Below, piece after piece: positions 53,511 to 60,387 of a stretch of DNA of 60,387 nt. This stretch comes from Pseudoxanthomonas sp. (GTDB lineage Bacteria; Pseudomonadota; Gammaproteobacteria; Xanthomonadales; Xanthomonadaceae), in NCBI RefSeq assembly GCF_024710765.1, contig NZ_JANJUE010000093.1:1-60387 (forward strand), written 5' to 3'. A program made the position numbers and the translations under genes. The notes beneath the pieces are model-generated. The model made no database searches. It saw only the letters and a list, made by a program, of their open reading frames with translations, and was not told the DNA's origin. Position 1 is the first letter of the stretch, and each line of letters opens with the position of its first letter.

Positions 53511-54287
53511 TCAGGGCTCCTGCGCGGACGCGGCCTCGGCCGCGCGCGCTTCTTCGGGGGTGACCAGGTGGTAGTCGTCGCCGTACACCTCGCACAGCGC
53601 CAACCAGGCTGCGCCCGGCGGCGCAACGACCTGCCAATTATCGCCGTTCCGGCGGCTGAACGTGCAGCGGGCGGGCGCGTCGTCCTGGTCGCTGGCCATA
53701 TCGGCGCCGATGGTGATCATCAGCGCCATGTTGTCGTAGTCGCGCAGGCGCGGCGGACCGCCCATCGGCCAGGCGTGGTGTTCCCAGGCGCAGCAACTGG
53801 CGCGTCCGGATTCGACCAGATGGCCGTCGACGACCCGCAGGTCCGCGTAGCCGCCGCTGAAGAAATGGAAGAATTTTCCGCTCGCCGGATCCTGGCGGTA
53901 GAGATCGCCCAGGCAGTTGGGGCCGGCCCCGCACATGCCGCGGGTCTCCACTTCGAAGAAGCCGTCCCGGTCGATGTCGACCAGGTCGACGCCGCGTAGC
54001 GGTTCTTCCATCGCGTCGGCGCCCAGCGCCAGTGCCGGCTGGAAGCGTGAATCGCCCGGCGCGGCAACCGCCACCTCGAACCGGGGCGAAGGCGCAGTGT
54101 CACTGGCGTCGGCCGCGTCGCATCGAACGGAAAGGCGCAAGCGCGAGCCATCCGCCTGGGTGACCACCTGTTCGCGGGCCTGGCACCTGTCGCCTTCTTC
54201 GGCGAACGCGGACGCCGACGCGCACAGCGACAACAGCAGCGGCGCCAGCCAGCGCAGCAGGCGCCGGTGATCGCCCGAGCCAATCAT
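53511..54287 (-). CDS. Secreted protein with calcium-binding-like DxDxDG motif
   Basis: A 258-residue protein with a signal peptide (MIGSGDHRRLLRWLAPLLLSLCASASAFA). The mature part has several cysteines and the sequence GVDLVDIDRDGFFEVETRGMCG, an FG-GAP or XAC2610-like calcium-binding loop, followed by FHFFSGGYADLRVVDGHLVESGRASCC. The family assignment is tentative and the function is unknown. It overlaps the DUF2069 gene (ATGA at 54284-54287) and precedes the asparaginase-like gene. Confidence 0.75.
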   Translation of the reverse strand: MIGSGDHRRLLRWLAPLLLSLCASASAFAEEGDRCQAREQVVTQADGSRLRLSVRCDAADASDTAPSPRFEVAVAAPGDSRFQPALALGADAMEEPLRGVDLVDIDRDGFFEVETRGMCGAGPNCLGDLYRQDPASGKFFHFFSGGYADLRVVDGHLVESGRASCCAWEHHAWPMGGPPRLRDYDNMALMITIGADMASDQDDAPARCTFSRRNGDNWQVVAPPGAAWLALCEVYGDDYHLVTPEEARAAEAASAQEP

Positions 54288-54622
54288 GGCGCGGCCCTGC
54301 GGGCGAAGCGGGCGCGCAGCGCCGGCCAGCTCGTGGCCAGCACGATGCCGACCGACAGGGCGATCCCGCCCCAGGCATAGCCGGCTTCGGCCGGACGCGA
54401 CCATGCCACCATCACCGCGTGCGCGAACCAGAACAGCGCGAACACTCCGGCCCAGAACGGCGCCTTCGGCCGGCGCAGGAAGTGCCCGATGGCCAGCAGG
54501 AACGGCGGCAGGCAGAACACCAGCAGCACCGCCAGGTAATGACGATCCCCGCGGAACCACAGCGCGTACAGCGCCGCCAGCGCCAGCAGCATCAGCGCGG
54601 ACGGAAGGCGCGGGCGCGTCAT
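54284..54622 (-). CDS. DUF2069 small membrane protein
   Basis: A 112-residue protein with four membrane helices (about 9-25, 31-48, 55-72 and 82-99), conserved pieces LLALAALYALWFRGDRHYLAVLLVFCLPPFLLAIGHFLRRPKAPFW and FALFWFAHAVMVAWS. DUF2069 proteins commonly lie next to wrbA in gammaproteobacteria, as here. Function unknown. Overlaps wrbA by 4 nt. Confidence 0.88.
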   Translation of the reverse strand: MTRPRLPSALMLLALAALYALWFRGDRHYLAVLLVFCLPPFLLAIGHFLRRPKAPFWAGVFALFWFAHAVMVAWSRPAEAGYAWGGIALSVGIVLATSWPALRARFARRAAP

Positions 54623-55218
54623 CGCGCGGGCTCCAGCCGACGGGTGATGTCGGCCACGCGCCGGCCGAGCGCGCGCGCCAGCGCGGCTTCGTCATCGCTC
54701 AGCACGGGATCGTCGCTGCCCCCGGCCACGTGGCTGGCGCCATAGGGCGATCCACCGGTGCGGGTGGTGCTCAGCAGCGTCTCGGTGAACGGAATGCCGA
54801 CCAGCAGGCAGCCGTGGTGCAGCAGCGGCAACTGCATCGACAACAGGGTCGATTCCTGGCCGCCATGCTGGGTGGCGGTGGAGGTGAATACCGCCGCGGG
54901 CTTGTCGACCAGGGTACCGCTGGCCCATTCCGCGCCCAGGCCGTCGATGAAATGCTTGAGCGGCGCGGCCATGTTGCCGAAGCGGGTGGGGCTGCCCAGG
55001 ACCAATCCGGCGCATTCGGCCAGGTCGCGCGCTTCCACGTAGGGCGCGCCGTCTTCCGGCACCGGCGGGGCGGCCTGCTGGGTCACCGGCGCGACCGGCG
55101 GCACCGTGCGCAGGCGCGCCGCCATGCCTTCGACCTCGCCGATGCCGCGCGCGATCTGCCGGGCCAGGCGGGCCACCGAGCCGCCGCGACTGTAGTAGAG
55201 CACCAGGATCTCGGCCAT
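54619..55218 (-). CDS. wrbA: NAD(P)H:quinone oxidoreductase (WrbA)
   Basis: A 199-residue flavodoxin-like enzyme performing two-electron quinone reduction. FMN site ILVLYYSRGGSVARLARQIA (residues 4-23), GSPTRFGNMAAPLKHFIDG, FTSTATQHGGQESTLLSM and HGCLLVGIPFTET match WrbA. It heads a tight operon (wrbA, DUF2069, secreted protein, asparaginase-like) on the minus strand, and is divergent from the YihY gene (91 nt apart). Confidence 0.95.
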   Translation of the reverse strand: MAEILVLYYSRGGSVARLARQIARGIGEVEGMAARLRTVPPVAPVTQQAAPPVPEDGAPYVEARDLAECAGLVLGSPTRFGNMAAPLKHFIDGLGAEWASGTLVDKPAAVFTSTATQHGGQESTLLSMQLPLLHHGCLLVGIPFTETLLSTTRTGGSPYGASHVAGGSDDPVLSDDEAALARALGRRVADITRRLEPAR

Positions 55219-55309
55219 GCATCGGTCCGTTCGCGTCAGGGCCGCCTAGTATCCCCCGAGCGACGCGGCGATGTCGCGCCGCGGACGCATCGGTTACCCT
55301 TCCCGCGTC

Positions 55310-56587
55310 ATGGAGCCACTGGATTCCGTCAATCGCTGGACCGACCGCCTGCGCGATCGCGCGCGCGCCGGGACCTTCTTCCGTTTCCTGGCCAAGCGTT
55401 TCCTCGACGATCGGCTGTTCCAGGCGGCGGCCTCGCTGGCCTACACCACCCTGTTCGCGCTGGTGCCGCTGGCGATGGTGGTGTTCGGGGTGCTGTCGGC
55501 GTTCCCGGTGTTCGATCGCTGGAGCGACCAGCTCAGCGATTACATCTTCTCCAACTTCGTGCCCAACGCGGCGCGTTCGGCCGAGATCTACATCAAGCAG
55601 TTCTCGGCCAGCGCCGGCCAGCTGACCGCGGTGGGCGTGATCGTGCTGGTGATTTCCCTGCTGATCACCCTCAACAGCGTCGAGGCGACCTTCAACCGGA
55701 TCTGGCGGGTGGCCTCGTCGCGGCCCAAGTTCGGCCGCTTCCTGGTGTACTGGACGGTGCTGACCCTCGGTGCATTGGTGGCGGCCGCATCGCTGGCAAT
55801 GTCGGCGCGTTTCTTCGCCCTGCCGCTGTTCGCCACCAATGAAGGACAGGTGCTGCGCACCTTCGTGCTGACCCTGGCGCCGCTGCTGATCGAGTTCGCC
55901 GCCATCACCATGATCTACCGGGTGGTGCCGCACCGGACCATCAAGCTGCGCTATGCGATGGCCGGCGCGCTGCTGGCCACCTTCCTGCTGGAACTGGTCA
56001 AGTGGGGGCTGGGCCTCTACCTGGGCAGCTTCAACACCTACCAGAAGATCTACAGCACCTTCGCCGCGGTACCCATCCTGCTGATGTGGATCTACCTGTG
56101 CTGGGTGGCGATCCTGATGGGCGCGTCGCTGGCGTCGGCAATGGCGGCGTTCCGCTACCAGCCGGTCGCGATGCGCCTGCCGCTGGGCTACGAAATCTAT
56201 GGCCTGCTGCGCATGCTCGGACGCTTCAACGAAGCGCGCGCGCAGGGACAGGGGCTGCACAGCGACCAGATCCTGGTGCTGGAGCCGATGCTGACCGACT
56301 CGCTGATCCAGCAGATGCTCGGCCAACTGGCCGACATCAACCTGCTGCGGCGGGCCGAGGAGGGCGAGTGGCTGCTGTCGCGGGATCTCGACGACATGAG
56401 CCTGGCCGAGCTCTACGAAGCCTGCCAGCTGCGCATCCCGATCGCCGAGGCGCACCTGCCGTGCCGCGACGATTCGCTGGGCGTCGCCGCGCGCCGTGCG
56501 CTGGACGATCTGCGGGTGCCGCTGCGCGAACTGCTCAAGCGCCGGGTCAGCGACATCTACCTGGATTCCAACGAGGACAATCGATGA
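55310..56587 (+). CDS. YihY family inner-membrane protein
   Basis: A 425-residue protein historically called ribonuclease BN; the RNase assignment is not valid. Six membrane helices (about 45-275) include [82 protein letters not shown], then a cytoplasmic C-terminal domain of about 120 residues. The ATG at 55310 gives MEPLDSVN. It overlaps the TlpA-like gene by ATGA. Confidence 0.93.
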   Translation: MEPLDSVNRWTDRLRDRARAGTFFRFLAKRFLDDRLFQAAASLAYTTLFALVPLAMVVFGVLSAFPVFDRWSDQLSDYIFSNFVPNAARSAEIYIKQFSASAGQLTAVGVIVLVISLLITLNSVEATFNRIWRVASSRPKFGRFLVYWTVLTLGALVAAASLAMSARFFALPLFATNEGQVLRTFVLTLAPLLIEFAAITMIYRVVPHRTIKLRYAMAGALLATFLLELVKWGLGLYLGSFNTYQKIYSTFAAVPILLMWIYLCWVAILMGASLASAMAAFRYQPVAMRLPLGYEIYGLLRMLGRFNEARAQGQGLHSDQILVLEPMLTDSLIQQMLGQLADINLLRRAEEGEWLLSRDLDDMSLAELYEACQLRIPIAEAHLPCRDDSLGVAARRALDDLRVPLRELLKRRVSDIYLDSNEDNR

Positions 56588-57165
56588 GAGTGGTTCCCCT
56601 CCTGCTGCTGGCGACGACACTGATCCTGTCCGCCTGCAAACCCTCCACGCCGGGCGAGGCCCCGGCCAAGCCGGCCGCCACCGCTCCCGCCTCCGGGCCG
56701 GCGCCCGCGACGGATGCCGGCAACGGCATGGCGATCCGCGAGACCACCGCGGAAATCCCGACGCTGGCGGTCGACACCGTCGATGGCGGCCGTTTCGATC
56801 TATCCGCGCAGCGCGGCAAATGGGTGGTGGTGAATTTCTGGGCCACCTGGTGCGCGCCCTGCCTGAAGGAAATGCCGGAACTGTCGGCGCTGGATGCGAT
56901 GCGCGAGGACGTGCAGGTCATCGGCCTGGCCTACGAGGACATCACCCCGGCCGACATGCAGGCATTCCTGAAGGAACACCCGGTGGTCTATCCCATCGCG
57001 GTCATCGACGTGATGGCGCCGCCGGCGGATTTCGCCACCCCGCGCGGGCTGCCCACGACCTATCTGATCTCGCCCGAAGGCAAGGTCGCCAAGGCGTTCG
57101 CCGGGCCCGTCACCGCCGGCGATCTGGAAGCGCTGATCGCGCGGTCGCCCGGCAAGCCTGGTTGA
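56584..57165 (+). CDS. TlpA/ResA-like thioredoxin-fold lipoprotein
   Basis: A 193-residue lipoprotein: signal with lipobox LSAC (Cys at about residue 18), a Pro/Ala linker, then a thioredoxin fold with [21 protein letters not shown] (WCxxC, about 82-85) and [14 protein letters not shown]. Likely a periplasmic disulfide reductase. The ATG at 56584 overlaps the YihY stop; the acylphosphatase gene overlaps its stop by 1 nt. Confidence 0.93.
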   Translation: MRVVPLLLLATTLILSACKPSTPGEAPAKPAATAPASGPAPATDAGNGMAIRETTAEIPTLAVDTVDGGRFDLSAQRGKWVVVNFWATWCAPCLKEMPELSALDAMREDVQVIGLAYEDITPADMQAFLKEHPVVYPIAVIDVMAPPADFATPRGLPTTYLISPEGKVAKAFAGPVTAGDLEALIARSPGKPG

Positions 57166-57431
57166 TGGACACCGTGCGTTTCCTGATCGAAGGCCGGGTG
57201 CAGGGCGTGTTCTTCCGCGCCTCCACCCGCGAGCAGGCGCGCCGGCTGGGACTGGCGGGCATCGCGCGGAACCTGGCCGACGGGCGGGTGGAAGTGATTG
57301 CCGCCGGTGAAGCGGACGCGATCGAGACGCTGGCCGGCTGGTTGCATCACGGACCGCCGCAGGCGCGGGTCGACCGGGTGGAACGGCTGGCGTGGACGGG
57401 ACCGGTGCCGCCGGGTTTCGAGGTCGGTTGA
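57165..57431 (+). CDS. Acylphosphatase
   Basis: An 88-residue small acylphosphatase. Signature [21 protein letters not shown] (catalytic Arg in GVFFR) and [11 protein letters not shown] (catalytic Asn) are present, at normal length. It hydrolyses carboxyl-phosphate bonds of acyl phosphates. It overlaps the TlpA-like stop by one base (TGATG) and is the last gene of the three-gene operon. A terminator follows. Confidence 0.97.
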   Translation: MDTVRFLIEGRVQGVFFRASTREQARRLGLAGIARNLADGRVEVIAAGEADAIETLAGWLHHGPPQARVDRVERLAWTGPVPPGFEVG

Positions 57432-57442
57432 AACGGAACAAG

Positions 57443-57467
57443 AAAAGGCGGCCGATGGCCGCCTTTT
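57443..57467. terminator. Intrinsic terminator, acylphosphatase end
   Basis: AAAAGGCGGCC-GAT-GGCCGCCTTTT: 11-bp stem with tri-base loop. It also faces the convergent secreted-protein gene, whose correct stop lies 20 nt further on. Confidence 0.9.
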
Positions 57468-57486
57468 CCATCTGGCGTCCGCAGAC

Positions 57487-58186
57487 TTATTTCCTGCCGT
57501 TGCCTTTTTTCCTTGCCCTGACCCTGGCCGCCCTGGCCATGTCCCTTGCCCTTGCCACCGCCCTGGGCCGGGCCGTGGTCGCCACTGCGGCCCTTGTCCG
57601 GGCCGCGATGGGCGTTGCCCTGCGACGAGCGTGCGGCACCCTTGCTGCCGCCGTTGCCGTTGCCCGCCTGCGCCGGCTTGCCCTTGCCCGGGCCATGCTT
57701 GGACCAGTCGACATGGACGTTGCGATCCACCGCCACCGGATAGCCCCAGCGGTCATAGGTGCGGGAGAAGCCGTTCTTCAGCGCGTGGAATTCCGACGAA
57801 CCGGGCTTGATGCCCATGCGCTTGGCGATCGCGCCCCAGCCCTGGCCGGGATTGCGATCGTATTCGCGGACCACGTCGATGCACGGGAGTCTCAGGATGT
57901 GCGCGATGGCGCAGGCGTAATAGATGTCGCCCGCCGACCAGCGACGACCGAACAGATCCGTCACCAACGATCGCGGCGCGCCGTAATAGCCGGTCATCTC
58001 GTCGATGAAGGGCTCGCGGTAGCGCGAACCGTAGTCGTTGATCTCGATCAGGCGCGTGTCCACCCAGGCATCGCCGGTGCGGAAGTTGTAACCGACCACC
58101 TGTGCATGGGCGGCCGAAGCGGTGGCGAGCAGCAGGCCGGCGCACAGCGCCAGCAGCGGCTTGGAATGGCGGATGTGGACGTTCAT
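57487..58186 (-). CDS. Secreted protein with Gly/Lys-rich tail; apparent frameshift
   Basis: Signal peptide (MNVHIRHSKPLLALCAGLLLATASAAHA), a domain of about 120 residues (VVGYNFRTGDAWVDTRLIEINDYGSRYREPFIDEMTGYYGAPRSLVTDLFGRRW to SRTYDRWGYPVAVDRNV) and a Gly/Lys/Gln-rich, basic tail. The plain frame runs on to 57347, across the terminator and 85 nt into the acylphosphatase gene. Skipping one A in the A6 tract (57505-57512 region) restores GKEKGNGRK followed by TAA at 57487-57489, ahead of the terminator. So coordinates here follow the corrected end; the sequence as given needs a one-base shift. Function unknown; the basic tail may bind nucleic acid or anionic polymers. Confidence 0.7.
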
Positions 58187-58319
58187 GGGGCACTCCTTTT
58201 CCAGGTGCGGCGAGTCTTGGAAGAATGGACTGAATCGGCGGTGAAAACCGTCATGTAACGCACATTCCGCATGGGCGTCATTCAGTCCCGTCGCGGGGAC
58301 CCATGATCCGGAGCGGCAA

Positions 58320-59096
58320 TCAGATCGGAAAAGGCGGAATCGGTTTCAGCGCGCCGTACTTTTCCTTCAGCGGCTTGCCCTTCAACGGCGGAAGGCCGAA
58401 CGTCTCCAGCGGCACCTGGGTATCGGGCAGGCGATCCAGCAGATCCCGGATCAGGGTCAGGCGGCCACGCCGCTGATCGTTGAAATCGACCAGCGTCCAC
58501 GGCGCGTCCGTGGTGTGGGTAGCCTTGAACATGGCTTCGCGCGCGGTGGTGTAGTCGGCGTATTTCTCGCGCGCCTTCAGATCGATGGGCGAGAGCTTCC
58601 AGCTCTTCAGCGGCTCCTCCGCGCGTTCGGCGAAACGCTCCTCCTGGCGCGCCTGATCCACCGCCAGCCAATACTTGAACAGCAGGATGCCGTCGTCGAC
58701 CAGCTGCCGCTCGAACTGCGGGGTGGCCCGCAGGAACGCCGCCACCTGTGCGTCGCTGGCGAAGCCCATGACCTTCTCGACCCCGGCGCGGTTGTACCAG
58801 CTGCGGTCGAACAGGGTGATCTCGCCGGCCGCGGGCAACTGCGCGATGTAGCGCTGGAAATACCACTGGCCGGCTTCGCGTTCGGTCGGCTTCGGCAGTG
58901 CCACCACCCGGCACTGGCGCGGATTGAGGTGCTCGTGGATGGCGTTGATGGCGCCGCCCTTGCCGGCGGTGTCGCGGCCCTCGAACAGCACCACCAGTCG
59001 CCTGCCGCTGTGCTGCAGCCAGCGCGCGGCGTTGGCCAGCTCCACCTGCATGGGTTCCAGCAGGGCTTCGTACTGCTTGCGCTTGAGCTGGCTCAT
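58320..59096 (-). CDS. ppk2: Polyphosphate kinase 2
   Basis: A 258-residue PPK2 that moves phosphate between polyphosphate and nucleotides. Walker A EGRDTAGKGGAINAI (about residues 39-53) and Walker B DRSWYNRAGVEKVMGF (about 97-112) plus the lid REAGQWYFQRYI and MFKATHTTDAPW are present. Length fits class I PPK2, which phosphorylates nucleoside diphosphates. It overlaps the XRE regulator gene by ATGA, so they form a coupled unit. Confidence 0.95.
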   Translation of the reverse strand: MSQLKRKQYEALLEPMQVELANAARWLQHSGRRLVVLFEGRDTAGKGGAINAIHEHLNPRQCRVVALPKPTEREAGQWYFQRYIAQLPAAGEITLFDRSWYNRAGVEKVMGFASDAQVAAFLRATPQFERQLVDDGILLFKYWLAVDQARQEERFAERAEEPLKSWKLSPIDLKAREKYADYTTAREAMFKATHTTDAPWTLVDFNDQRRGRLTLIRDLLDRLPDTQVPLETFGLPPLKGKPLKEKYGALKPIPPFPI

Positions 59097-59425
59097 TTGC
59101 GCGCTGCCTTCGGCTTCATGCTGCGCGCCACCTCCAGCAGCGCCCCTTGCTGGCGCGTGCCGAGGGCGCGGTAGGCGGCCAGCAGTTCGTGTTCGCCCTT
59201 GGTGCGGGCCGGGTCGAGGGTGCTGGCCAGTTCCGACAGCAGCGCGCTGGCCGGTACCCCGAAGGCCCGCGCCAGCGCGTCGATGTGGTCGCGGCCGGGG
59301 AGCTTCTCGCCCTTCAGCCAGGCATTGACGGTACCGATCCCGGCCCTGGGGATGGCGGTGGCGATATCCGCCACGGACAGGCCGCGGGCCTTGCTGAGCA
59401 ATCGCAGGGTGGCGTCGATCGACAT
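59093..59425 (-). CDS. XRE-family helix-turn-helix regulator
   Basis: A 110-residue protein with an N-terminal HTH (TLRLLSKARGLSVADIATAIPRAGIGTVNAWLKGEKLPGRDHIDALARAFGVPASAL, about residues 7-63) and a helical C-terminus of unknown role ending in KPKAARK. It is translationally coupled to ppk2, so it may regulate polyphosphate turnover. No ligand domain is visible. Confidence 0.85.
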   Translation of the reverse strand: MSIDATLRLLSKARGLSVADIATAIPRAGIGTVNAWLKGEKLPGRDHIDALARAFGVPASALLSELASTLDPARTKGEHELLAAYRALGTRQQGALLEVARSMKPKAARK

Positions 59426-59548
59426 CGTCGTTCCTTTGCGGGCAGGTAGGCGACGAGTGTAGAGCGGTTGCCGCCGGGCCGCGTGGGCACGCCGGGGTCA
59501 GTCGGGCCGGCCGCGTGGACGTGCTGCGGAATCAGCCTGCGATGCGGC

Positions 59549-59992
59549 TCAAAGCGCCAGCGAATACCACTGCGTGGCGTCCTCGTGCCAGCCGGCCGCG
59601 CGGTACAGCGCCCGCGCCGCGGCGTTGTCACGCGCGGTCTCCAGCGAAATCCCGGCGGCGCCGTCGGCGCGGGCGAAGTCTGCGGCGGCATCCATCAGTG
59701 CGCGGGCCACGCCGCCGCGGCGGTTCGTCGGCAGTACGTAGAGGTCGTTGAGGATCCAGGTGCGGGCCAGCCGGACCGAGGAGAACATCGGGTAGAGCTG
59801 CACGAAGCCGACCATGTCGGCGCCGCGGCGGGCCACCAGCACCATCGATTCGCCCACCCGCAGGCGGCTGCGCAGCCAATCGCGGGCGGCCGCAACATCG
59901 GACGGCTGGCCGTAGAACTGGCGGTAGGCGTCGAACAGCAAGGCCAGCGCGTCGAGGTCGGCGGGGCCGGCGCGGGAAATCGAAATCGTCAT
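59549..59992 (-). CDS. GNAT family N-acetyltransferase
   Basis: A 147-residue acetyltransferase. Acetyl-CoA-binding RRGGVARALMDAAADFA (about 92-108), WILNDLYVLPTNRRG and LETARDNAAARALYRAAGWH are the standard GNAT motifs A and B. Substrate unknown. ATG 59992 is chosen because the preceding 20 codons are not conserved-like. Not coupled to neighbours: 123 nt to the XRE gene and 64 nt to prfA. Confidence 0.93.
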   Translation of the reverse strand: MTISISRAGPADLDALALLFDAYRQFYGQPSDVAAARDWLRSRLRVGESMVLVARRGADMVGFVQLYPMFSSVRLARTWILNDLYVLPTNRRGGVARALMDAAADFARADGAAGISLETARDNAAARALYRAAGWHEDATQWYSLAL

Positions 59993-60056
59993 GGGAATCC
60001 CTTGTTCGTCGTGCCCGCGGCGGCGGGCATCCGGTGTGCTGGCCGTCGCCAATGCA

Positions 60057-60387
60057 TCAAGCCTCGCGCGCCAGCTGCGCCAAGGCTTCAGCCTGCTGTT
60101 CCTGCTGCAGGCGAAGGACCAGTGGGCCGAGGTCGCCTTCGAGAATGTTGGGCAGGTCGTACAGGGTCAGGCCTTCCACCCGGTGGTCGGTGATCCGGCC
60201 CTGCGGGTAGTTGTAGGTGCGGATGCGCTGGCTGCGGTCGCCACTGCCCACCTGCAGCTTGCGGTCGGCGGCGGTGGCGGCGGCGCGCCTTTCCAATTCT
60301 GCTTCCACCAGCATCGCCTGCAGGCGCTTCATCGCCTTGTCGCGGTTGGCGTGCTGGCTGCGCTCGGTCTGCGATTCCACCACCACG
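60057..60387 (-). CDS. prfA: Peptide chain release factor 1, C-terminal part
   Basis: The frame is open to the end of the window, so about 110 of the usual 360 codons are visible. The visible part begins [19 protein letters not shown], the region just after the GGQ loop, followed by [31 protein letters not shown] (the family's R-x-x-TYNxPQxRxTDHR segment) and the C-terminal domain. The GGQ motif itself is outside the window. Its methylating enzyme is encoded by prmC at 35.1 kb. Confidence 0.96.
   Translation of the reverse strand, partial: VVVESQTERSQHANRDKAMKRLQAMLVEAELERRAAATAADRKLQVGSGDRSQRIRTYNYPQGRITDHRVEGLTLYDLPNILEGDLGPLVLRLQQEQQAEALAQLAREA

Noticed and set aside
55310-56587. Ribonuclease BN (tRNA processing) for the YihY-family gene
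   Set aside because: True RNase BN/Z is a metallo-beta-lactamase protein; this is a six-helix membrane protein without catalytic motifs.
57487-57520. Programmed -1 frameshifting at an A AAA AAG heptamer in the secreted protein gene
   Set aside because: The codon phase is GAA AAA AGG, so the heptamer is not in the required X XXY YYZ phase. Restoring the tail needs a +1 change, or loss of one A, which fits slippage, mutation or sequence error better.

Overview
This 60.4 kb window is a densely coded chromosomal segment of a high-GC gammaproteobacterium. The best fit is the Xanthomonadaceae/Lysobacteraceae (Xanthomonas, Stenotrophomonas, Lysobacter, Luteimonas, Pseudoxanthomonas). The evidence is the gene order (lgt-thyA, folA, apaH-apaG-rsmA-pdxA-surA-lptD, ahpC-ahpF-oxyR), several typical xanthomonad families, and very high GC. 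No rRNA, tRNA, CRISPR array, transposase, integrase or prophage gene was recognised. No gene-free stretch exceeds 300 bases; the longest (about 250 nt, at 23544-23797 and 32103-32356) hold a nested inverted repeat and the ahpC control region.

Layout. 1-4.4 kb: end of a WYL regulator, lgt, thyA, a YcxB-like membrane protein, a two-lobed aspartyl protease-like protein and folA. 4.4-12.2 kb: a DUF1287 lipoprotein, then an outer-membrane biogenesis and housekeeping operon on the minus strand, transcribed lptD, surA, pdxA, rsmA, apaG, apaH. 12.2-14.4 kb: a deacetylase-like hydrolase, PduO-type cobalamin adenosyltransferase and a small carrier-like membrane protein. 14.5-16.9 kb: two overlapping ubiquinone-pathway monooxygenases. 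16.9-23.5 kb: an unrecognised 240-aa protein, an SMP-30-like secreted protein, a small coiled-coil membrane protein, rlmM, a nucleoside deaminase, glnS, a glutathione transferase and a DUF2007 protein. 23.5-28.5 kb: a PNGase A-like secreted enzyme and msrA, flanked by two different repeat elements, then a membrane-anchored protein overlapping tal, and rnk.

28.6-35 kb: the peroxide-response cluster oxyR-ahpF-ahpC, with an OxyR-like operator and a TATAAT box upstream of ahpC, then a secreted M1 aminopeptidase. 35-43.4 kb: prmC, proline iminopeptidase, a PhnA-like protein, a PACE efflux pump divergent from a LysR regulator, Nudix hydrolase, a flap-exonuclease-like nuclease, nitroreductase and a large DUF1631 protein. 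43.5-48.3 kb: transhydrogenase genes pntAA, pntAB and pntB, split by an opposite-strand module (ECF sigma factor, DUF3619-like putative anti-sigma, DUF3106 protein, 11-residue-repeat protein). 48.3-60.4 kb: SufT, branched-chain aminotransferase, an EamA exporter divergent from a MocR regulator, a wrbA-DUF2069-secreted protein-short asparaginase operon, a YihY-TlpA-acylphosphatase operon, a secreted Gly/Lys-tailed protein with an apparent frameshift, PPK2 with an XRE regulator, a GNAT acetyltransferase and the 3' part of prfA.

Many neighbouring genes overlap by 4 nt (ATGA, GTGA or TTGA), so most of the window is translationally coupled operons. The most notable observations are the internally duplicated aspartyl protease, the stress-sigma module inside pnt, the PNGase A gene between repeat elements, the 11-residue-repeat protein, the homopolymer frameshift at 57.5 kb and the symmetric sites at regulated promoters. 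No complete new defence or biosynthetic system could be demonstrated from the sequence alone.
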